DNA of 60,760 nucleotides from an uncultured Lachnospiraceae bacterium (GCA_947575805.1 CANPOY010000014.1:1-60760); one strand, 5' to 3'; positions 26,145 through 36,672 are shown, counted from the stretch's first letter. The notes: generated by a model not told the origin, from the sequence alone. A program made the numbers and translations.

Positions 26145-26501
26145 CTATGCTACCTTAGACTTAGCCAGCTCCGCCAGGGTCTTAAAGCCCTCCGCGTCGT
26201 TGACTGCCATCTCTGCCAGCATCTTTCTGTTCATATCAACTCCAGCAAGCTTCAATCCGTACATAAACTTGCTGTAAGAAAGACCGTTAATCCTTGCCGC
26301 CGCGTTAATACGCGCAATCCACAGCTGTCTGAACTGACGCTTTCTCTCTTTTCTGCCGGCATATGAGCTGGTGAGCGCTCTCATAACAGCCTGCTTTGCT
26401 ACTCTGTACTGCTTGCTTCTGGCTCCCCTGTAGCCTTTCGCAAGCTTTAATACTCTATTATGCTTTTTTTTGGCATTCATGCCGCCTTTTATTCTTGCCA
26501 T
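26145..26501 (-). CDS. rplT: Ribosomal protein L20
   Basis: The 118-residue protein matches L20 along its length, with the basic N terminus ([20 protein letters not shown]) and the conserved [13 protein letters not shown]. It binds 23S rRNA in early 50S assembly and in many bacteria also represses its own operon. It is the last gene of infC-rpmI-rplT. AGGAGG lies before the ATG. Confidence 0.98.
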   Translation of the reverse strand: MARIKGGMNAKKKHNRVLKLAKGYRGARSKQYRVAKQAVMRALTSSYAGRKERKRQFRQLWIARINAAARINGLSYSKFMYGLKLAGVDMNRKMLAEMAVNDAEGFKTLAELAKSKVA

Positions 26502-26525
26502 ATCCTTTTTCCTCCTTAACTAAGC

Positions 26526-26723
26526 TTATAAATAAGGTAAAATCTTCTTCATGTTCTTTACATTCGTGTCATCCGTCATAGCCGGCTTTCTCAGATTACG
26601 CTTATTCTTCGGCGTCTTCTTAGTTAAGATGTGGCGTTTGTAAGCCTTGCTTCTCTTCAGCTTACCCGTTCCTGTCAGTTTAAAACGCTTTGCAGCCGAT
26701 CTGCTTGTCTTCATCTTGGGCAT
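26526..26723 (-). CDS. rpmI: Ribosomal protein L35
   Basis: This 65-residue basic protein has the L35 signature ([40 protein letters not shown]). It lies 24 bp upstream of rplT and 62 bp downstream of infC. AGGAGG precedes the ATG. Confidence 0.98.
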   Translation of the reverse strand: MPKMKTSRSAAKRFKLTGTGKLKRSKAYKRHILTKKTPKNKRNLRKPAMTDDTNVKNMKKILPYL

Positions 26724-26785
26724 AACATATTCCTCCTAAACTTAAATTAATCTATTTTAACTTTTGCGAACCAGCGTGCAATACA

Positions 26786-27292
26786 CTAGCGCTTTTCAGT
26801 TAAAAACATTGTCATACTCCTGCCTTCCACCTTGGGCGCTTTCTCCACCACCGAAATATCGGACAGGCTCTCAGCAAAATCATCCAAAATATGCTTGCTG
26901 CTGTTCATATGTGCCATCTCACGGCCACGAAACCGGAGTGTCACCTTTACCCGATCCCCCTTGGTCAGGAATTTCCTGGCCGCATTTATCTTGGTATTCA
27001 GGTCATTCGTATCAATATTGGGAGACAGCCTGATCTCCTTGATCTCTATAACCTTCTGCTTCTTCTTTGCTTCCTTCTCCCGCCTGACCTGCTCGTACTT
27101 GTACTTGCCGTAATCCACAATCTTGCACACAGGGGGCTTTGCCGCAGGCGCAATCTTCACAAGATCAAGCTCCGCATCCTCCGCCAGCTTCATGGCATCC
27201 CTCACAGACATGATCCCCAGCTGTTCCCCGTTCTCACCGATCAGGCGTACCTCTTTGTCCCTAATCTGCTCGTTAATCATTAAATCGCTAAT
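26786..27292 (-). CDS. infC: Translation initiation factor IF-3, probably with an AUU start
   Basis: The protein (about 168 residues) has both IF-3 domains: the N-terminal MINEQIRDKEVRLIGENGEQLG and the C-terminal IRLSPNIDTNDLNTKI...KVTLRFRGREMAH. IF-3 controls start-codon choice and subunit dissociation. An ATT codon at 27292 lies seven bases after GGAGGG. The next in-frame ATG has no ribosome binding site at proper spacing, and the upstream ATG contains the site within its own codons. An AUU start is the classical means by which IF-3 limits its own synthesis. The upstream leader carries an attenuator. Confidence 0.95.
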   Translation of the reverse strand: MSDLMINEQIRDKEVRLIGENGEQLGIMSVRDAMKLAEDAELDLVKIAPAAKPPVCKIVDYGKYKYEQVRREKEAKKKQKVIEIKEIRLSPNIDTNDLNTKINAARKFLTKGDRVKVTLRFRGREMAHMNSSKHILDDFAESLSDISVVEKAPKVEGRSMTMFLTEKR

Positions 27293-27309
27293 GGTCGTAC
27301 CCTCCATAA

Positions 27310-27448
27310 AGAAAAAAATAAAAGTGGACAGCATAACTATCCACTTAAACTCACTTCATCACAATGCAGCTCCCATCTTAGAGACAGAAAGGCTACCGGA
27401 ATCTTATGAACTCTTACTGGCCCGATTGCCGTAAGGTGAGAGTGGATA
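27310..27448 (-). promoter_or_regulatory. infC-rpmI-rplT leader with terminator/antiterminator
   Basis: On the minus strand a terminator hairpin (27322-27347; stem AAGTGGATAG/CTGTCCACTT) ends in TTTTATTTTTTT just before the infC ribosome binding site. Its 5' arm and preceding bases (27338-27354) are complementary to an upstream segment (27436-27448, TATCCACTCTCAC on the minus strand) in two blocks, TATCCACT and CTCAC. The two foldings exclude each other, the layout of an L20- or attenuation-controlled leader. The effector is inferred to be L20 or a translation signal from the operon content. Confidence 0.75.
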
Positions 27449-27545
27449 CTCTGCTTGCTGGCATGCTTTTCACACGCCTATACAGAATATCACACACTAC
27501 CTTGATTGTCAATAGCCAATGTTACGTTTTTTAATCCTGACTTTG

Positions 27546-28589
27546 TTAATCCTGCAGAATACTCACACACTTCACAGGCGTGCGGTAATTATATTTACTG
27601 ATCTTGATACCGCTCTTCGGGCTGCTGGCATGAATCACACGCCCACCGCCGATATACAGCGCCACATGGTTAATCCTGCCGGAAGCGTTGCTGTAGAACA
27701 CCAGGTCACCGGGCTGCAGCTCGGACGCCTTGATCTTCTTACCGTGAGTTGACTGTGCCGCCGCGGTACGGGACAGCTTTACGCCAAACTTCTTAAATAC
27801 GCTGAGTACGAACCCGGAGCAGTCGGCGCCCTTTGTCAGGCTGGTTCCTCCCCAGACATAAGGATTACCAAGAAATTGCTTTGCATACTCCACCAGCTCC
27901 ACTCTGACGTCAGACACACCTGCCCCATACAGAAGCTCGGTCATGGTAACCGCCGTATCCAGCCTTTCGTTCACCGTCACATACTCGGCGGCTACATACG
28001 CATCCTCACCGTCGATGGATACCTTGACCCAGCCCTCAAGGGTTTCTACATATTCCATTTCCTCACCCTTGGGCACCTGTGTCAGTATGGCGCCGTCAGT
28101 GCTGGCCTGTTCCCTTACGTTCAATCCGTCCACATTTGCCACTGCTACCGTGCTGACAATGCTGTTTGCCTTCATCTTGGCATCCGGTCCCATCAGCAGA
28201 TAGTCAAGACTGACATAGCCGTCCACCTCTCCGGAGGTGATATGTGCCCACCCGTCCTCGGTCACTTCCAGAACCTCGCAGGCGGAATTCTTCGGCATCT
28301 TTCCCACCAGCTTGCCGTCGATGGAAGGAATTGCACGGACATTCAGATTACCGCTCTCCACATCTGCAATTCCGATATTGGTATATCCCCAGGAAGCGCC
28401 CTGGGCCTGAGCCGCCGCCGCAATATATTCTTCGGTAGACAGCCTTGCCTCCAGCACGGAAGCAATCCCCGCCGCAGGCATAACGTCCTCCTCTGCCGAG
28501 GCCTGTATGGGCTGCGCACACATGGCGAGCACCAAGCCTGCGGAAACAACGACTGTCAACCTGTTACGCTTATGTTTCAAAATATTCAT
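27546..28589 (-). CDS. Secreted NlpC/P60 peptidoglycan hydrolase with SH3 domains
   Basis: The start is taken at 28589 (MNILKHKRNRLTVVV). A signal peptide (about 1-31, ending QASA) leads into two bacterial SH3 domains (NLNVRAIPSIDGKLVGKMP and GLNVREQASTDGAILTQVP). The C-terminal NlpC/P60 domain (about 230-347) has the catalytic Cys in GADCSGFVLSVF and the His in INHVALYIGGGRVIHA. It should cut gamma-D-Glu-diamino acid bonds in peptidoglycan stems, with the SH3 domains holding it to the wall. Confidence 0.94.
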   Translation of the reverse strand: MNILKHKRNRLTVVVSAGLVLAMCAQPIQASAEEDVMPAAGIASVLEARLSTEEYIAAAAQAQGASWGYTNIGIADVESGNLNVRAIPSIDGKLVGKMPKNSACEVLEVTEDGWAHITSGEVDGYVSLDYLLMGPDAKMKANSIVSTVAVANVDGLNVREQASTDGAILTQVPKGEEMEYVETLEGWVKVSIDGEDAYVAAEYVTVNERLDTAVTMTELLYGAGVSDVRVELVEYAKQFLGNPYVWGGTSLTKGADCSGFVLSVFKKFGVKLSRTAAAQSTHGKKIKASELQPGDLVFYSNASGRINHVALYIGGGRVIHASSPKSGIKISKYNYRTPVKCVSILQD

Positions 28590-28738
28590 TGGTATTTTCC
28601 TCAAATTTGAATAGTTATTTACAAATATGTTACAGAATTATTACGCTAAGCAAATTATACAATCTGCTCCGGCTTCTGTCAACCACCAAATTAAAAGAAA
28701 ATTAAAGATTTTTAACTTAATATTAACTGTTACAAATT

Positions 28739-30388
28739 TCAGATTTCTGCGGCCTCCGCCTCCTTCTCCGCATCCACAATAGCAAAGGCAATATTCATGG
28801 CATGATCCGCTACTCTCTCCAGGCCGGACACAACGTCGGAAAATATCATGCCCGCCTCCGGTGTACACTCTCCCCTGGTCAGACGCTGTACATGGAACCG
28901 CTGCAGCTCCCGCTCCTTTGCATCCACCATGTCCTCCAGGCTTCTGACCTCTTCCATATGGGTCTCGTCACCCTTGACGAACATGGCAATCGCAAACTGG
29001 ATCAGCTTGTTTACCATATCCAGCATCTCTCCCATCTCTTTTTGAGCTTCCTGACTGAAGGCGGCACCGCCCTCCCTGCGCTGTCTCGCGGCATCCGCCA
29101 CATTCTCCGCATGGTCGCCGATCCTCTCAATATCGTTCACCACATGGAACAGGGCGCCCAGGCTTTTCAGATCCTCTATGGGAAGAGTTGTCTGGTTAAT
29201 TTTCACCAGATAATCCGTGATGGCATGGTTCAGGAAATTGATATTTTTCTCCACCTCGTATACTTCCTCAATATCTTCCTCATCCAGGGTTATCAGCGCA
29301 TTCATGGCTCGATTCAGATTCTCGCCGGCCAGGGACGCCATACGGTCCAGCTCCTTTATCACTTCCACCACCGCAGTAGCCGGATTAAACACCACCTTGT
29401 CGCCGATATATTTCAGCTGATGGCTCTCCCTGTAGCCCACCTTTTTATCCTCACCGGGCACACAGATACAGGCCAGCTTCACAATCCATGTTGCAAACGG
29501 GAACAGCACAATTACCTGGAACACCTTGATCAGGATATGCGCGTTTGCCACAAAGCGCCCCTTGTCGCTGGAAATCGTCCAGATCAGCTTCATTACCGGC
29601 TCTTGTGCCGCAAAGAGAATCACGTACAGGATCACCGTACCGATCACATTGAACCAGAAATGGATCAAGGCCGTTCTCTTGGCGTCCTTTTTGCCCGCAA
29701 GGGACGTCAGCAGGGCCGTCCCGCAGGCGCCGATATTGCAGCCCAGAATAATGTACAATGTAATGGGCAGAGGAAGGAGATCCTGATTTGCCAGAAGCAG
29801 CGTAATACTGACCGTCACGGACGAGCTCTGGATCACGGCAGTCAATGCCAGGCCCACAATGGTAGCCATAAAAGGATTCTTAAGGGAAGCCAGCAGATTA
29901 ACGATTTCCGGCACATCCTTCATGCCCGCCATAGATGCGGACATCGTGCTGATCCCCAGAAACAGCACCCCGAAACCGATGATAATATCCCCGCATTTTT
30001 TCACCTTTTCATTCTTGATAAACATAGCGATCAGCACACCCGTCAAAAGAATCACGGGAGCAAGCGCCGAGAAATTAAAGGAAACCAGAAGTGAAGTTAC
30101 GGTAGTACCTATATTTGCTCCAAAGATAACACCCGCAGCCTGATAGATATTCATCAGCCCGGCATTCACGAAGCTGACCACCATCGCCGTGCAGGCGGAG
30201 GAGGACTGAATAATGCCGGTGAATACAATACCCACCAGCAGGCCGGTAAAGCGATTGGTAGTGAAAATCTCCAGAATGTGCCGCAGTTTGGCCCCGGCAA
30301 CCTTCTCAATGGAATCGCTCATAACCCGCATTCCGAACAGAAAAAGTCCCAGACCGCCTGCCAATGACAAAAATATGCTTACATTCAT
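28739..30388 (-). CDS. Na/Pi cotransporter family protein with PhoU-like domain
   Basis: The 549-residue protein has two Na/Pi-cotransporter repeats, each with the characteristic QSS motif (TGIIQSSSACTAMVVSFVNAG and TAVIQSSSVTVSITLLLANQ), and about nine membrane helices. The C-terminal about 200 residues form a PhoU-like helical domain (GALFHVVNDIERIGDHAENVADAA). NptA-type proteins take up phosphate with Na+. The gene stands alone between the NlpC/P60 gene and ribF. Confidence 0.93.
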   Translation of the reverse strand: MNVSIFLSLAGGLGLFLFGMRVMSDSIEKVAGAKLRHILEIFTTNRFTGLLVGIVFTGIIQSSSACTAMVVSFVNAGLMNIYQAAGVIFGANIGTTVTSLLVSFNFSALAPVILLTGVLIAMFIKNEKVKKCGDIIIGFGVLFLGISTMSASMAGMKDVPEIVNLLASLKNPFMATIVGLALTAVIQSSSVTVSITLLLANQDLLPLPITLYIILGCNIGACGTALLTSLAGKKDAKRTALIHFWFNVIGTVILYVILFAAQEPVMKLIWTISSDKGRFVANAHILIKVFQVIVLFPFATWIVKLACICVPGEDKKVGYRESHQLKYIGDKVVFNPATAVVEVIKELDRMASLAGENLNRAMNALITLDEEDIEEVYEVEKNINFLNHAITDYLVKINQTTLPIEDLKSLGALFHVVNDIERIGDHAENVADAARQRREGGAAFSQEAQKEMGEMLDMVNKLIQFAIAMFVKGDETHMEEVRSLEDMVDAKERELQRFHVQRLTRGECTPEAGMIFSDVVSGLERVADHAMNIAFAIVDAEKEAEAAEI

Positions 30389-30442
30389 GCTAACCTCCGT
30401 ATATTGCTGAAAGCCCTTTTCCTGTGTAATACCATGTTCGGT

Positions 30443-31363
30443 CTAAAAAGCGCGCCAGTTTTCCCCTGCCGCAATATCCTCTTCCAACTGACGCCGCAGT
30501 GCCTCCACATCCTTAAAATGCTGCTCAGGCCTGCGGAACGCGTGCAGATAAACCTCTATATCCTCACCGTAGATCTCTCTGTTGAAATGATAGAGATAGG
30601 ACTCGACCCCCATCAGCCCGGCATCCGTCACCGTGGGCTTGCAGCCCACATTGCTGAGAGCCCTGTAGGTCCGGCCTCCTGCGCGCACACTGGAATAATA
30701 GACCCCCGACGGCGGCAGGAGCTTGTCCGGCCCCGGGAGGATATTGACCGTGGGAAAACCCAGTGTCCTGCCAACGTGCATGCCCTCCACCACTCTCCCT
30801 GCAACCATATAGGGCATACCCATCAACTTCTCCGCCGTTACAAGGTCTCCGCTTTCCACCTTGCTGCGCAGATAGGTGGAGCTGACCTCCCTGCCGTCCA
30901 GGCAGGCCTTCTCTATGGTCTTCACCCGAAAACCCAGCTCCGGCCCCAGCTTTCGCAGGAAAGCAGCGTCCCCTGCTCCTCCCGCCCCGAACGACAGGTC
31001 ATTCCCGGCGGCAATAAACCTGGTATTCATGCGCTTAGCCAGTATTTCCCTGACAAATTCTCCGGGCGGTATTGCAGCCGTCTCCGCCTTCATGGGGAAT
31101 TCGATCAGTATATCAATATTCATGCGTTCAAATAACAGCCGTTTTTCCTGCTTCGTCGTCAGCTCGGGACCATCGGAACGTCCAAACAGCACCGCCGGAG
31201 GCGGGTCAAAGGTAAAAACACACGCTGCCAGCCCCTTGCGCTTATAGGAAAGAATTTCCTCCAGGAGCCTTCTGTGACCGATATGTACCCCGTCAAATTT
31301 ACCGATTGCCGTCGCAGTTTCCTTTTCCAGGTAAAAATCAGTTGTATTGCTGATAATCTCCAT
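30443..31363 (-). CDS. ribF: Bifunctional riboflavin kinase/FAD synthetase
   Basis: The protein (about 306 residues from the ATG at 31363) has the FAD synthetase nucleotidyltransferase domain (AIGKFDGVHIGHRRLLEEI) and a C-terminal riboflavin kinase domain (GRVVEGMHVGRTLGFPTVNI). It makes FMN and FAD. It is the last gene of the nusA-infB-truB operon, a usual Firmicutes order, and begins 18 bp after truB. Confidence 0.96.
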   Translation of the reverse strand: MEIISNTTDFYLEKETATAIGKFDGVHIGHRRLLEEILSYKRKGLAACVFTFDPPPAVLFGRSDGPELTTKQEKRLLFERMNIDILIEFPMKAETAAIPPGEFVREILAKRMNTRFIAAGNDLSFGAGGAGDAAFLRKLGPELGFRVKTIEKACLDGREVSSTYLRSKVESGDLVTAEKLMGMPYMVAGRVVEGMHVGRTLGFPTVNILPGPDKLLPPSGVYYSSVRAGGRTYRALSNVGCKPTVTDAGLMGVESYLYHFNREIYGEDIEVYLHAFRRPEQHFKDVEALRRQLEEDIAAGENWRAF

Positions 31364-31380
31364 AACGCCACCTGTTCCTA

Positions 31381-32277
31381 TCACAAAAACATCTTTACCG
31401 GCCTGTACCACTGCCTCTGCTCATCATATGTATAAATTCCGGCAAAGCTTCCGTCCTGGCGATAAAAACGAACCCACCTTCCTGCCTCATGCCGGATGTT
31501 CTCCGGAGTCTGCAGGGGGGAGATTGCGTTGCCGTTATCCAGAAGCCGCCTGTATTCCTCGCTGACATGCAGCAGCGGGCAGTCTGCAAATACACTGTCC
31601 ACCGGCAGCACGGCCTCCGCCAGCCTTTCCTCGTCTCTCATCTGCTGCAGCTGTCCCAGGGTCAGGGCTTCCGCCAGCGTAAACCTTCCCACGGCTGTCC
31701 GCCGGAGGCTCTGCATAGTGCCGCCGCATCCCAGCCTTGCCCCAATATCCGCGCACAACGTCCTGATATAGGTTCCCTTGGAGCAGGCCACGCGCATCCT
31801 CACTGTCGGCAGCCTGCATTCCAGAATCTCCAGCTCAGGGATCTTTACACGCCTTGCCACGCGTTCCACCTCTTTACCGGCCCTTGCCAGCTCGTACAGC
31901 TTCCTGCCGTTCACCTTCAGCGCCGAATACATGGGTGGTATCTGATCATACTCTCCCTGAAAGCTTTCACAGGCAGCGCGCACTTCCGCCTCCGAGACCT
32001 CCACAGACTTCTCTGCAAGCACCTGTCCCGTGATGTCCTGCGTATCCGTCTCCACGCCCAGGAGCAGCTCCGCCACATATTCCTTATCCCTGTCAGCCAG
32101 CATGTCGCACAGCCTGGTGCCGCTGCCCAGGCACACGGGAAGCACCCCCGTAGCCATGGGGTCCAGCGTGCCGGTATGCCCGATTTTCTTCTGCCCGCAG
32201 ATTCCCCTCATCTTTGCCACCACATCATGGGAGGTAAAACCGGGTTCCTTGTCAATGATAATGATTCCGTTAACCAT
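31381..32277 (-). CDS. truB: tRNA pseudouridine-55 synthase
   Basis: This 298-residue enzyme isomerises U55 in the tRNA T-loop. The catalytic motif GHTGTLDPMATGVLPV with the essential Asp is intact, as are YDQIPPMYSALKVNGRKLYELAR and CSKGTYIRTLCADIG. A C-terminal PUA-like part follows. The start lies 2 bp after the stop of the DHH gene. Confidence 0.97.
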   Translation of the reverse strand: MVNGIIIIDKEPGFTSHDVVAKMRGICGQKKIGHTGTLDPMATGVLPVCLGSGTRLCDMLADRDKEYVAELLLGVETDTQDITGQVLAEKSVEVSEAEVRAACESFQGEYDQIPPMYSALKVNGRKLYELARAGKEVERVARRVKIPELEILECRLPTVRMRVACSKGTYIRTLCADIGARLGCGGTMQSLRRTAVGRFTLAEALTLGQLQQMRDEERLAEAVLPVDSVFADCPLLHVSEEYRRLLDNGNAISPLQTPENIRHEAGRWVRFYRQDGSFAGIYTYDEQRQWYRPVKMFL

Positions 32278-32279
32278 GG

Positions 32280-33236
32280 CTAAGCCTCGGATTTCTTTAA
32301 CTGCTCTTCAATATGCAGAGACAGATTATTGATACAATCGTAAAAATTTCCGTGCATGATACATCCCGCTGCCCTTGCATGACCGCCGCCGCCGAAATAA
32401 GCCGCCACCTCCGCCACATTCACCGACTCGTCGGAACGCAGGCTCACCTTATATTGCAGCACCCCCGTTTCATACATAAATATGGCACAGGAGATCCCTT
32501 CAATATTGCGCAGCTGATTTACAATGCCGTCCATGTCCTTGGATCCCACCTCATAGAAATCCATAGCCTTCCGGTCTATCCCGCTGACAATACACCTGTT
32601 GTTCAGGAAACGTATACTTTCCATCAGTGCCCGCCCCATAATATGGCTCTGCACATAGGTCTTTTGATAAAAGGTCTCCCGGATCAGCCTGGAGAAATCA
32701 AACCCGTAGGAAATCAGCCTTGCTCCCTTTTCCATCGTGGCGGGCGTGGTATTGGCATACTGGAACACACCCGTATCGTGAATAATACCGGTGTAAATTG
32801 CCATGGCCATATCCCTGTCCAGCTTTTCCTGATCAATCAGATCGTAAACCAGCTCACAGGTGGATCCCACCTCCGGCCTGATATAGTTTACGTCTCCCGC
32901 ACCGGGATTGCTGATATGATGATCGATATTGACCGTCTTCTTTGCCGCCCGGAAATACTTTTCCGCCTCTCCCAGCCGCGTGTCGTCGCAATCCATGGAA
33001 AAGAACACATCAAAGGGCTCCTCCTCGGGAAAGCGGGAGTCAATCTCGTCAAAGCCCCTGATCTCCCCGAATATTTCGGACGGTTTTTCCAGAAATACTT
33101 TGATCTCCGCCTCCGGCAGACACTTCTGCAAATACATACGCAGGCTTAAAACTGCGCCCACACAGTCTCCGTCCGGCCGCACATGGCCGCTGATGCCAAT
33201 TCTCCTTGCATCCTTACATTCTTGAATCAGGTTCAT
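32280..33236 (-). CDS. nrnA: DHH-family oligoribonuclease/pAp phosphatase
   Basis: The 318-residue protein has the DHH domain (GHVRPDGDCVGAVLSL; SMDCDDTRLG; VNIDHHISNPG) and the C-terminal DHHA1 domain ending in GGGGHARAAGC. NrnA degrades short RNAs and dephosphorylates 3'-phosphoadenosine 5'-phosphate. The position between rbfA and truB is typical of Firmicutes. The start overlaps the rbfA 3' end by 23 bp. Confidence 0.93.
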   Translation of the reverse strand: MNLIQECKDARRIGISGHVRPDGDCVGAVLSLRMYLQKCLPEAEIKVFLEKPSEIFGEIRGFDEIDSRFPEEEPFDVFFSMDCDDTRLGEAEKYFRAAKKTVNIDHHISNPGAGDVNYIRPEVGSTCELVYDLIDQEKLDRDMAMAIYTGIIHDTGVFQYANTTPATMEKGARLISYGFDFSRLIRETFYQKTYVQSHIMGRALMESIRFLNNRCIVSGIDRKAMDFYEVGSKDMDGIVNQLRNIEGISCAIFMYETGVLQYKVSLRSDESVNVAEVAAYFGGGGHARAAGCIMHGNFYDCINNLSLHIEEQLKKSEA

Positions 33237-33624
33237 CTTTACTCTCCGTTGCCGCCCCGCTCCGTTCCTCGTCCAAGGCGATCACCTCGTCGATCCTGCG
33301 GGACATATTTACACCATACTCAATAGATTGATCCACGATAAAGGTAATATCCGGCGTATTGCGCAGATTAACAATCTTTGCAAGCTGCCTCTTGATAAAT
33401 CCCTCAGCGCTTTTCAACCCCTGCAGCGTGTTCTGCCGGGCTTCCTCGTCGCCCAGCACACTGATCCATGCCTTGCAGCTCTTCAGATCCGGAGCCACCT
33501 CCACAGAGACCACACTTGTCCAAGGGCTGATCCTCGGATCCTTGATCTCCCCGCGGATAATTTCTGCCAGCACACGCTGCACTTCCCCGTTAATCCGGGT
33601 ATTTTTGACACTGTTTTTTCTCAT
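33214..33624 (-). CDS. rbfA: Ribosome-binding factor A
   Basis: This 136-residue protein has the RbfA KH-like core (RINGEVQRVLAEIIRGEIKDPRIS; VEVAPDLKSCKAWISVLGDE; LRNTPDITFIVDQSIEYG). It matures the 30S subunit. It lies 45 bp after infB in the same operon. The short Ser/Asp/Glu-rich C-terminal tail is usual in Clostridia. Confidence 0.97.
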   Translation of the reverse strand: MRKNSVKNTRINGEVQRVLAEIIRGEIKDPRISPWTSVVSVEVAPDLKSCKAWISVLGDEEARQNTLQGLKSAEGFIKRQLAKIVNLRNTPDITFIVDQSIEYGVNMSRRIDEVIALDEERSGAATESKDEPDSRM

Positions 33625-33669
33625 TTTCCCTTTACCTTCCGGACACGCCGCAACGGCGGCGGCTCAAAC

Positions 33670-36600
33670 TTACCTGGGTACTTCCACCATAATATATGCC
33701 TCGACTGCATCCAGCTCCTGTATCTGGTCAAAGCCCTCAAACACAAGTCCGCACTCAAAGCCTTCTTTTACTTCCTTTACATCGTCCTTAAAACGCTTCA
33801 GAGATGCCAGCGCGCCTTCGTAGATCTGCTCGCCGCCGCGGGTGATACGAATTTTGCAGCCTCTCTGGAAAATGCCGTCCCGGACATAAGACCCTGCGAT
33901 ATTGCCAATCTGGGAAGCCTTGAACACCTGACGGATCTCGGCATGGCCGATGACCTTCTCCTCAAATACAGGATCCAGCATTCCCTTCATAGCGGTCTCA
34001 ATATCCTCGATTGCCTGATAAATAACTCTGTACAGCCTTACGTCCACACCTTCCCGCTCCGCGGTAGCCTTTGCGGTGGCATCGGGCCGGACATTGAATC
34101 CGATGATAATGGCATTGGAGGCGCTTGCCAGAGTCACATCCGACTCGTTAATCGCTCCTACACCGCCGTGGATACACTTGACCACAACCTCCTCGTTGGA
34201 CAGCTTCATCAGGGATTGCTTCACCGCCTCCACGCTGCCCTGCACATCGGCCTTGACGATCAGGTTCAGCTCTTTCAGATTGCCCTCCTGAATGCGCGAA
34301 AACAGGTCGTCCAGAGACATCTTCGCCTTGGTCTCTTCCAGCTTTCTCTCCTTATTCTGTGCCAGATAGGTATCCGCGTAGGATTTTGCGGTCTTATCGC
34401 TCTCATGGGCCAGGAACACCTCGCCCGCACTGGGTACGTCGGATAATCCCAGAATCTCCACAGGCGTGGACGGATCCGCGGACTTCACCCTTTTCCCCTT
34501 GTCGTCGATCATCGCTCTCACCTTGCCGTGGCAGGCTCCTGCGGAAATAAAGTCGCCCATGTGCAGCGTTCCCTTCTGCACCAGTACCGTGGCTACAGGT
34601 CCTCTGCCCTTATCCAGCTCAGCCTCAATGACAAGGCCTCTCGCCCGGCGGGCAGGATTTGCCTTCAGCTCCAGAATATCCGCCGTAAGCAGAATGGTCT
34701 CCAGCAGATTTTCAATTCCTTCACCGGATTTAGCGGACACGGGAACAAACTCCGTGCTGCCGCCCCAATCGGTCGCGATCAGCTCGTATTCCGTCAGCTC
34801 CTGCTTGACACGCTCAATGTTGGCAGAAGGCTTGTCGATCTTGTTCACTGCCACGATAATCTCAATACCGGCCGCCTTTGCATGACTGATTGCCTCAATC
34901 GTCTGAGGCATCACACCGTCGTCAGCCGCCACCACCAGAATTGCAATGTCAGTGGAATTGGCACCCCGCATACGCATGGCAGTAAACGCCTCATGTCCGG
35001 GAGTATCCAGGAACGTAATCTTCCTGCCCTTGATATTCACCGTATACGCGCCGATATGCTGGGTAATACCGCCGGCCTCCCTGTCGGTCACATTCGTCTC
35101 ACGGATTGCATCCAGCAGAGATGTCTTACCGTGATCCACGTGGCCCATGACACAGACTACAGGCGGCCTCTCTACCAGAGTCCCCTCGTCCTCCTCTTCC
35201 TCCTTTAAGAGTTCTTCGATCACGTCAACCTTGACTTCCCTTTCACACAGAACGTCATACTCCATGGCGATATTCTCTGCATCCTCATAGGAGACCTCCT
35301 GGTTCACAGTGACGATCTTGCCCTCTAAGAACAGCTTCTTTACGATTGCTGCCGGCTGAAGTTTCATCTTCTCGGCAAGCTCCTTAATGGTAATCTTCTC
35401 CGGAAGGATAATAACCTTGATTGCTTCCTCCGCCGTCGCTTCTCTTTTCTTCTCAGGCTTAATAAAGCGGCCCAGCCTGTTCTTCAGGGCCTCTTCCTCC
35501 TCATAAATATGATCTTTTCTGGACCGCTTATCCTTCTCGATATTACTTGCGCGTCTCTTTTCGTCCTCGCGCCTCTTTTCCATATCCTTTGCGGGTGCTT
35601 CCCCGGCAAAGCTCTTATTCTGATTTCTGTCCCTGAAGCCGGCTCCCGGTCCGCCGTTTCCTCTGCCGTCCCGTGATGCACCTCCGGGGCGCTGCCCGCC
35701 TCCAGGACGCTGATTACCGCCCGGACGGGGGGATCCGTTATAACCGCGGCTGCCGCCCTGGCCAAACCCGGAACTTCTGCGATCGCCCTGGCCGCTGTTT
35801 TCACCCGGCCTGCCGCCTCTCGTATACCCGTTTCCCCGGTCTCCCCTGGGTGCACCGGTACCGCTTCCGCCTCTGGACTGAAACTGCCCGCGATCCGGTC
35901 TGTCTCCTCTCGGCCCGCCCTGAGGTCTGCCGTCGCGGCTTCCCTGATAGCGGTTATCCTGACCACGGCCTTCCTGACCGCGATTGTCCTGACCACGGTT
36001 GTCTCTTGCTCCGGGCCTCTCCTCCTGACGGTGCTCGTTTCTTTCCGGCCTGTTATCCTTAGACTGCACCTGCACAATTTCCGTCTGCACTGCAGGCTTT
36101 ACCGGCGTTTCCTTTACCTCCCGCTTTTCAGGCTCAGCCTTGGGTTTTTGCGGAGGTCTGGAAGGCACCATCTGCACGCTTGGCGTGGGAGACGGCGGCG
36201 TCAGAGGTTTGATGGGCGTCCGTACGGGTGCTGCACTTTGGTTTCTGCGGTCACCGTAACCTTTATTTCCGTTGCCGCCCTGAGGCCTTCTCTGTCCGTC
36301 CTGAGGCCTTCCCCCGTTACCGCCCTGACCGTAGCGCTGCCCTGACGGCTTGGAGCTTTGCGAATTCTGGGAATTATTCACAAAAATAATTGTTTTTTTC
36401 TTTTTCGGTGTCTCCTGGGGCGACTTTGCGGGCTTATTAGGAGCCGGGGCCGCCCCTCCCTCTCTGGGAGCTGCCTTTACCGGTGCCTCAGGCACCTTCT
36501 CAGGCTTTTCCTGACTCTTTCCGAACGCCTTTCTTACAGATTCCGCCACATTCTCTTCCACAGAGCTGCTTGCAGACTTGACCTCGATACCCTGCCCCTG

Positions 36601-36672
36601 CAGAAAGCTCTGTATCTCCTTACTCTGTTTATCTAATTCCTTAGCGAGCTCATGTATCCTAATCTTCGCCAT
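33670..36672 (-). CDS. infB: Translation initiation factor IF-2
   Basis: The start is the ATG at 36672 ([13 protein letters not shown]) after GGAGG; the protein has about 1000 residues. The N-terminal IF2_N fold is followed by a long low-complexity stretch (about 120-380) rich in Gly, Arg, Asn and Pro. A second IF2_N domain follows, then the GTPase with all G motifs ([27 protein letters not shown]) and C-terminal domains II to IV. IF-2 delivers initiator tRNA. Its start overlaps the ylxQ 3' end by 14 bp. Confidence 0.97.
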   Translation of the reverse strand: MAKIRIHELAKELDKQSKEIQSFLQGQGIEVKSASSSVEENVAESVRKAFGKSQEKPEKVPEAPVKAAPREGGAAPAPNKPAKSPQETPKKKKTIIFVNNSQNSQSSKPSGQRYGQGGNGGRPQDGQRRPQGGNGNKGYGDRRNQSAAPVRTPIKPLTPPSPTPSVQMVPSRPPQKPKAEPEKREVKETPVKPAVQTEIVQVQSKDNRPERNEHRQEERPGARDNRGQDNRGQEGRGQDNRYQGSRDGRPQGGPRGDRPDRGQFQSRGGSGTGAPRGDRGNGYTRGGRPGENSGQGDRRSSGFGQGGSRGYNGSPRPGGNQRPGGGQRPGGASRDGRGNGGPGAGFRDRNQNKSFAGEAPAKDMEKRREDEKRRASNIEKDKRSRKDHIYEEEEALKNRLGRFIKPEKKREATAEEAIKVIILPEKITIKELAEKMKLQPAAIVKKLFLEGKIVTVNQEVSYEDAENIAMEYDVLCEREVKVDVIEELLKEEEEDEGTLVERPPVVCVMGHVDHGKTSLLDAIRETNVTDREAGGITQHIGAYTVNIKGRKITFLDTPGHEAFTAMRMRGANSTDIAILVVAADDGVMPQTIEAISHAKAAGIEIIVAVNKIDKPSANIERVKQELTEYELIATDWGGSTEFVPVSAKSGEGIENLLETILLTADILELKANPARRARGLVIEAELDKGRGPVATVLVQKGTLHMGDFISAGACHGKVRAMIDDKGKRVKSADPSTPVEILGLSDVPSAGEVFLAHESDKTAKSYADTYLAQNKERKLEETKAKMSLDDLFSRIQEGNLKELNLIVKADVQGSVEAVKQSLMKLSNEEVVVKCIHGGVGAINESDVTLASASNAIIIGFNVRPDATAKATAEREGVDVRLYRVIYQAIEDIETAMKGMLDPVFEEKVIGHAEIRQVFKASQIGNIAGSYVRDGIFQRGCKIRITRGGEQIYEGALASLKRFKDDVKEVKEGFECGLVFEGFDQIQELDAVEAYIMVEVPR

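Noticed and set aside
28802..30094. 430-codon plus-strand open frame opposite the Na/Pi cotransporter
   Set aside because: Antisense to a clear transporter, His/Gln-rich composition typical of shadow frames.
33328..34446. 372-codon plus-strand open frame opposite infB
   Set aside because: It is antisense to the conserved GTPase and has no domain or ribosome binding site; it arises from the codon bias of infB.
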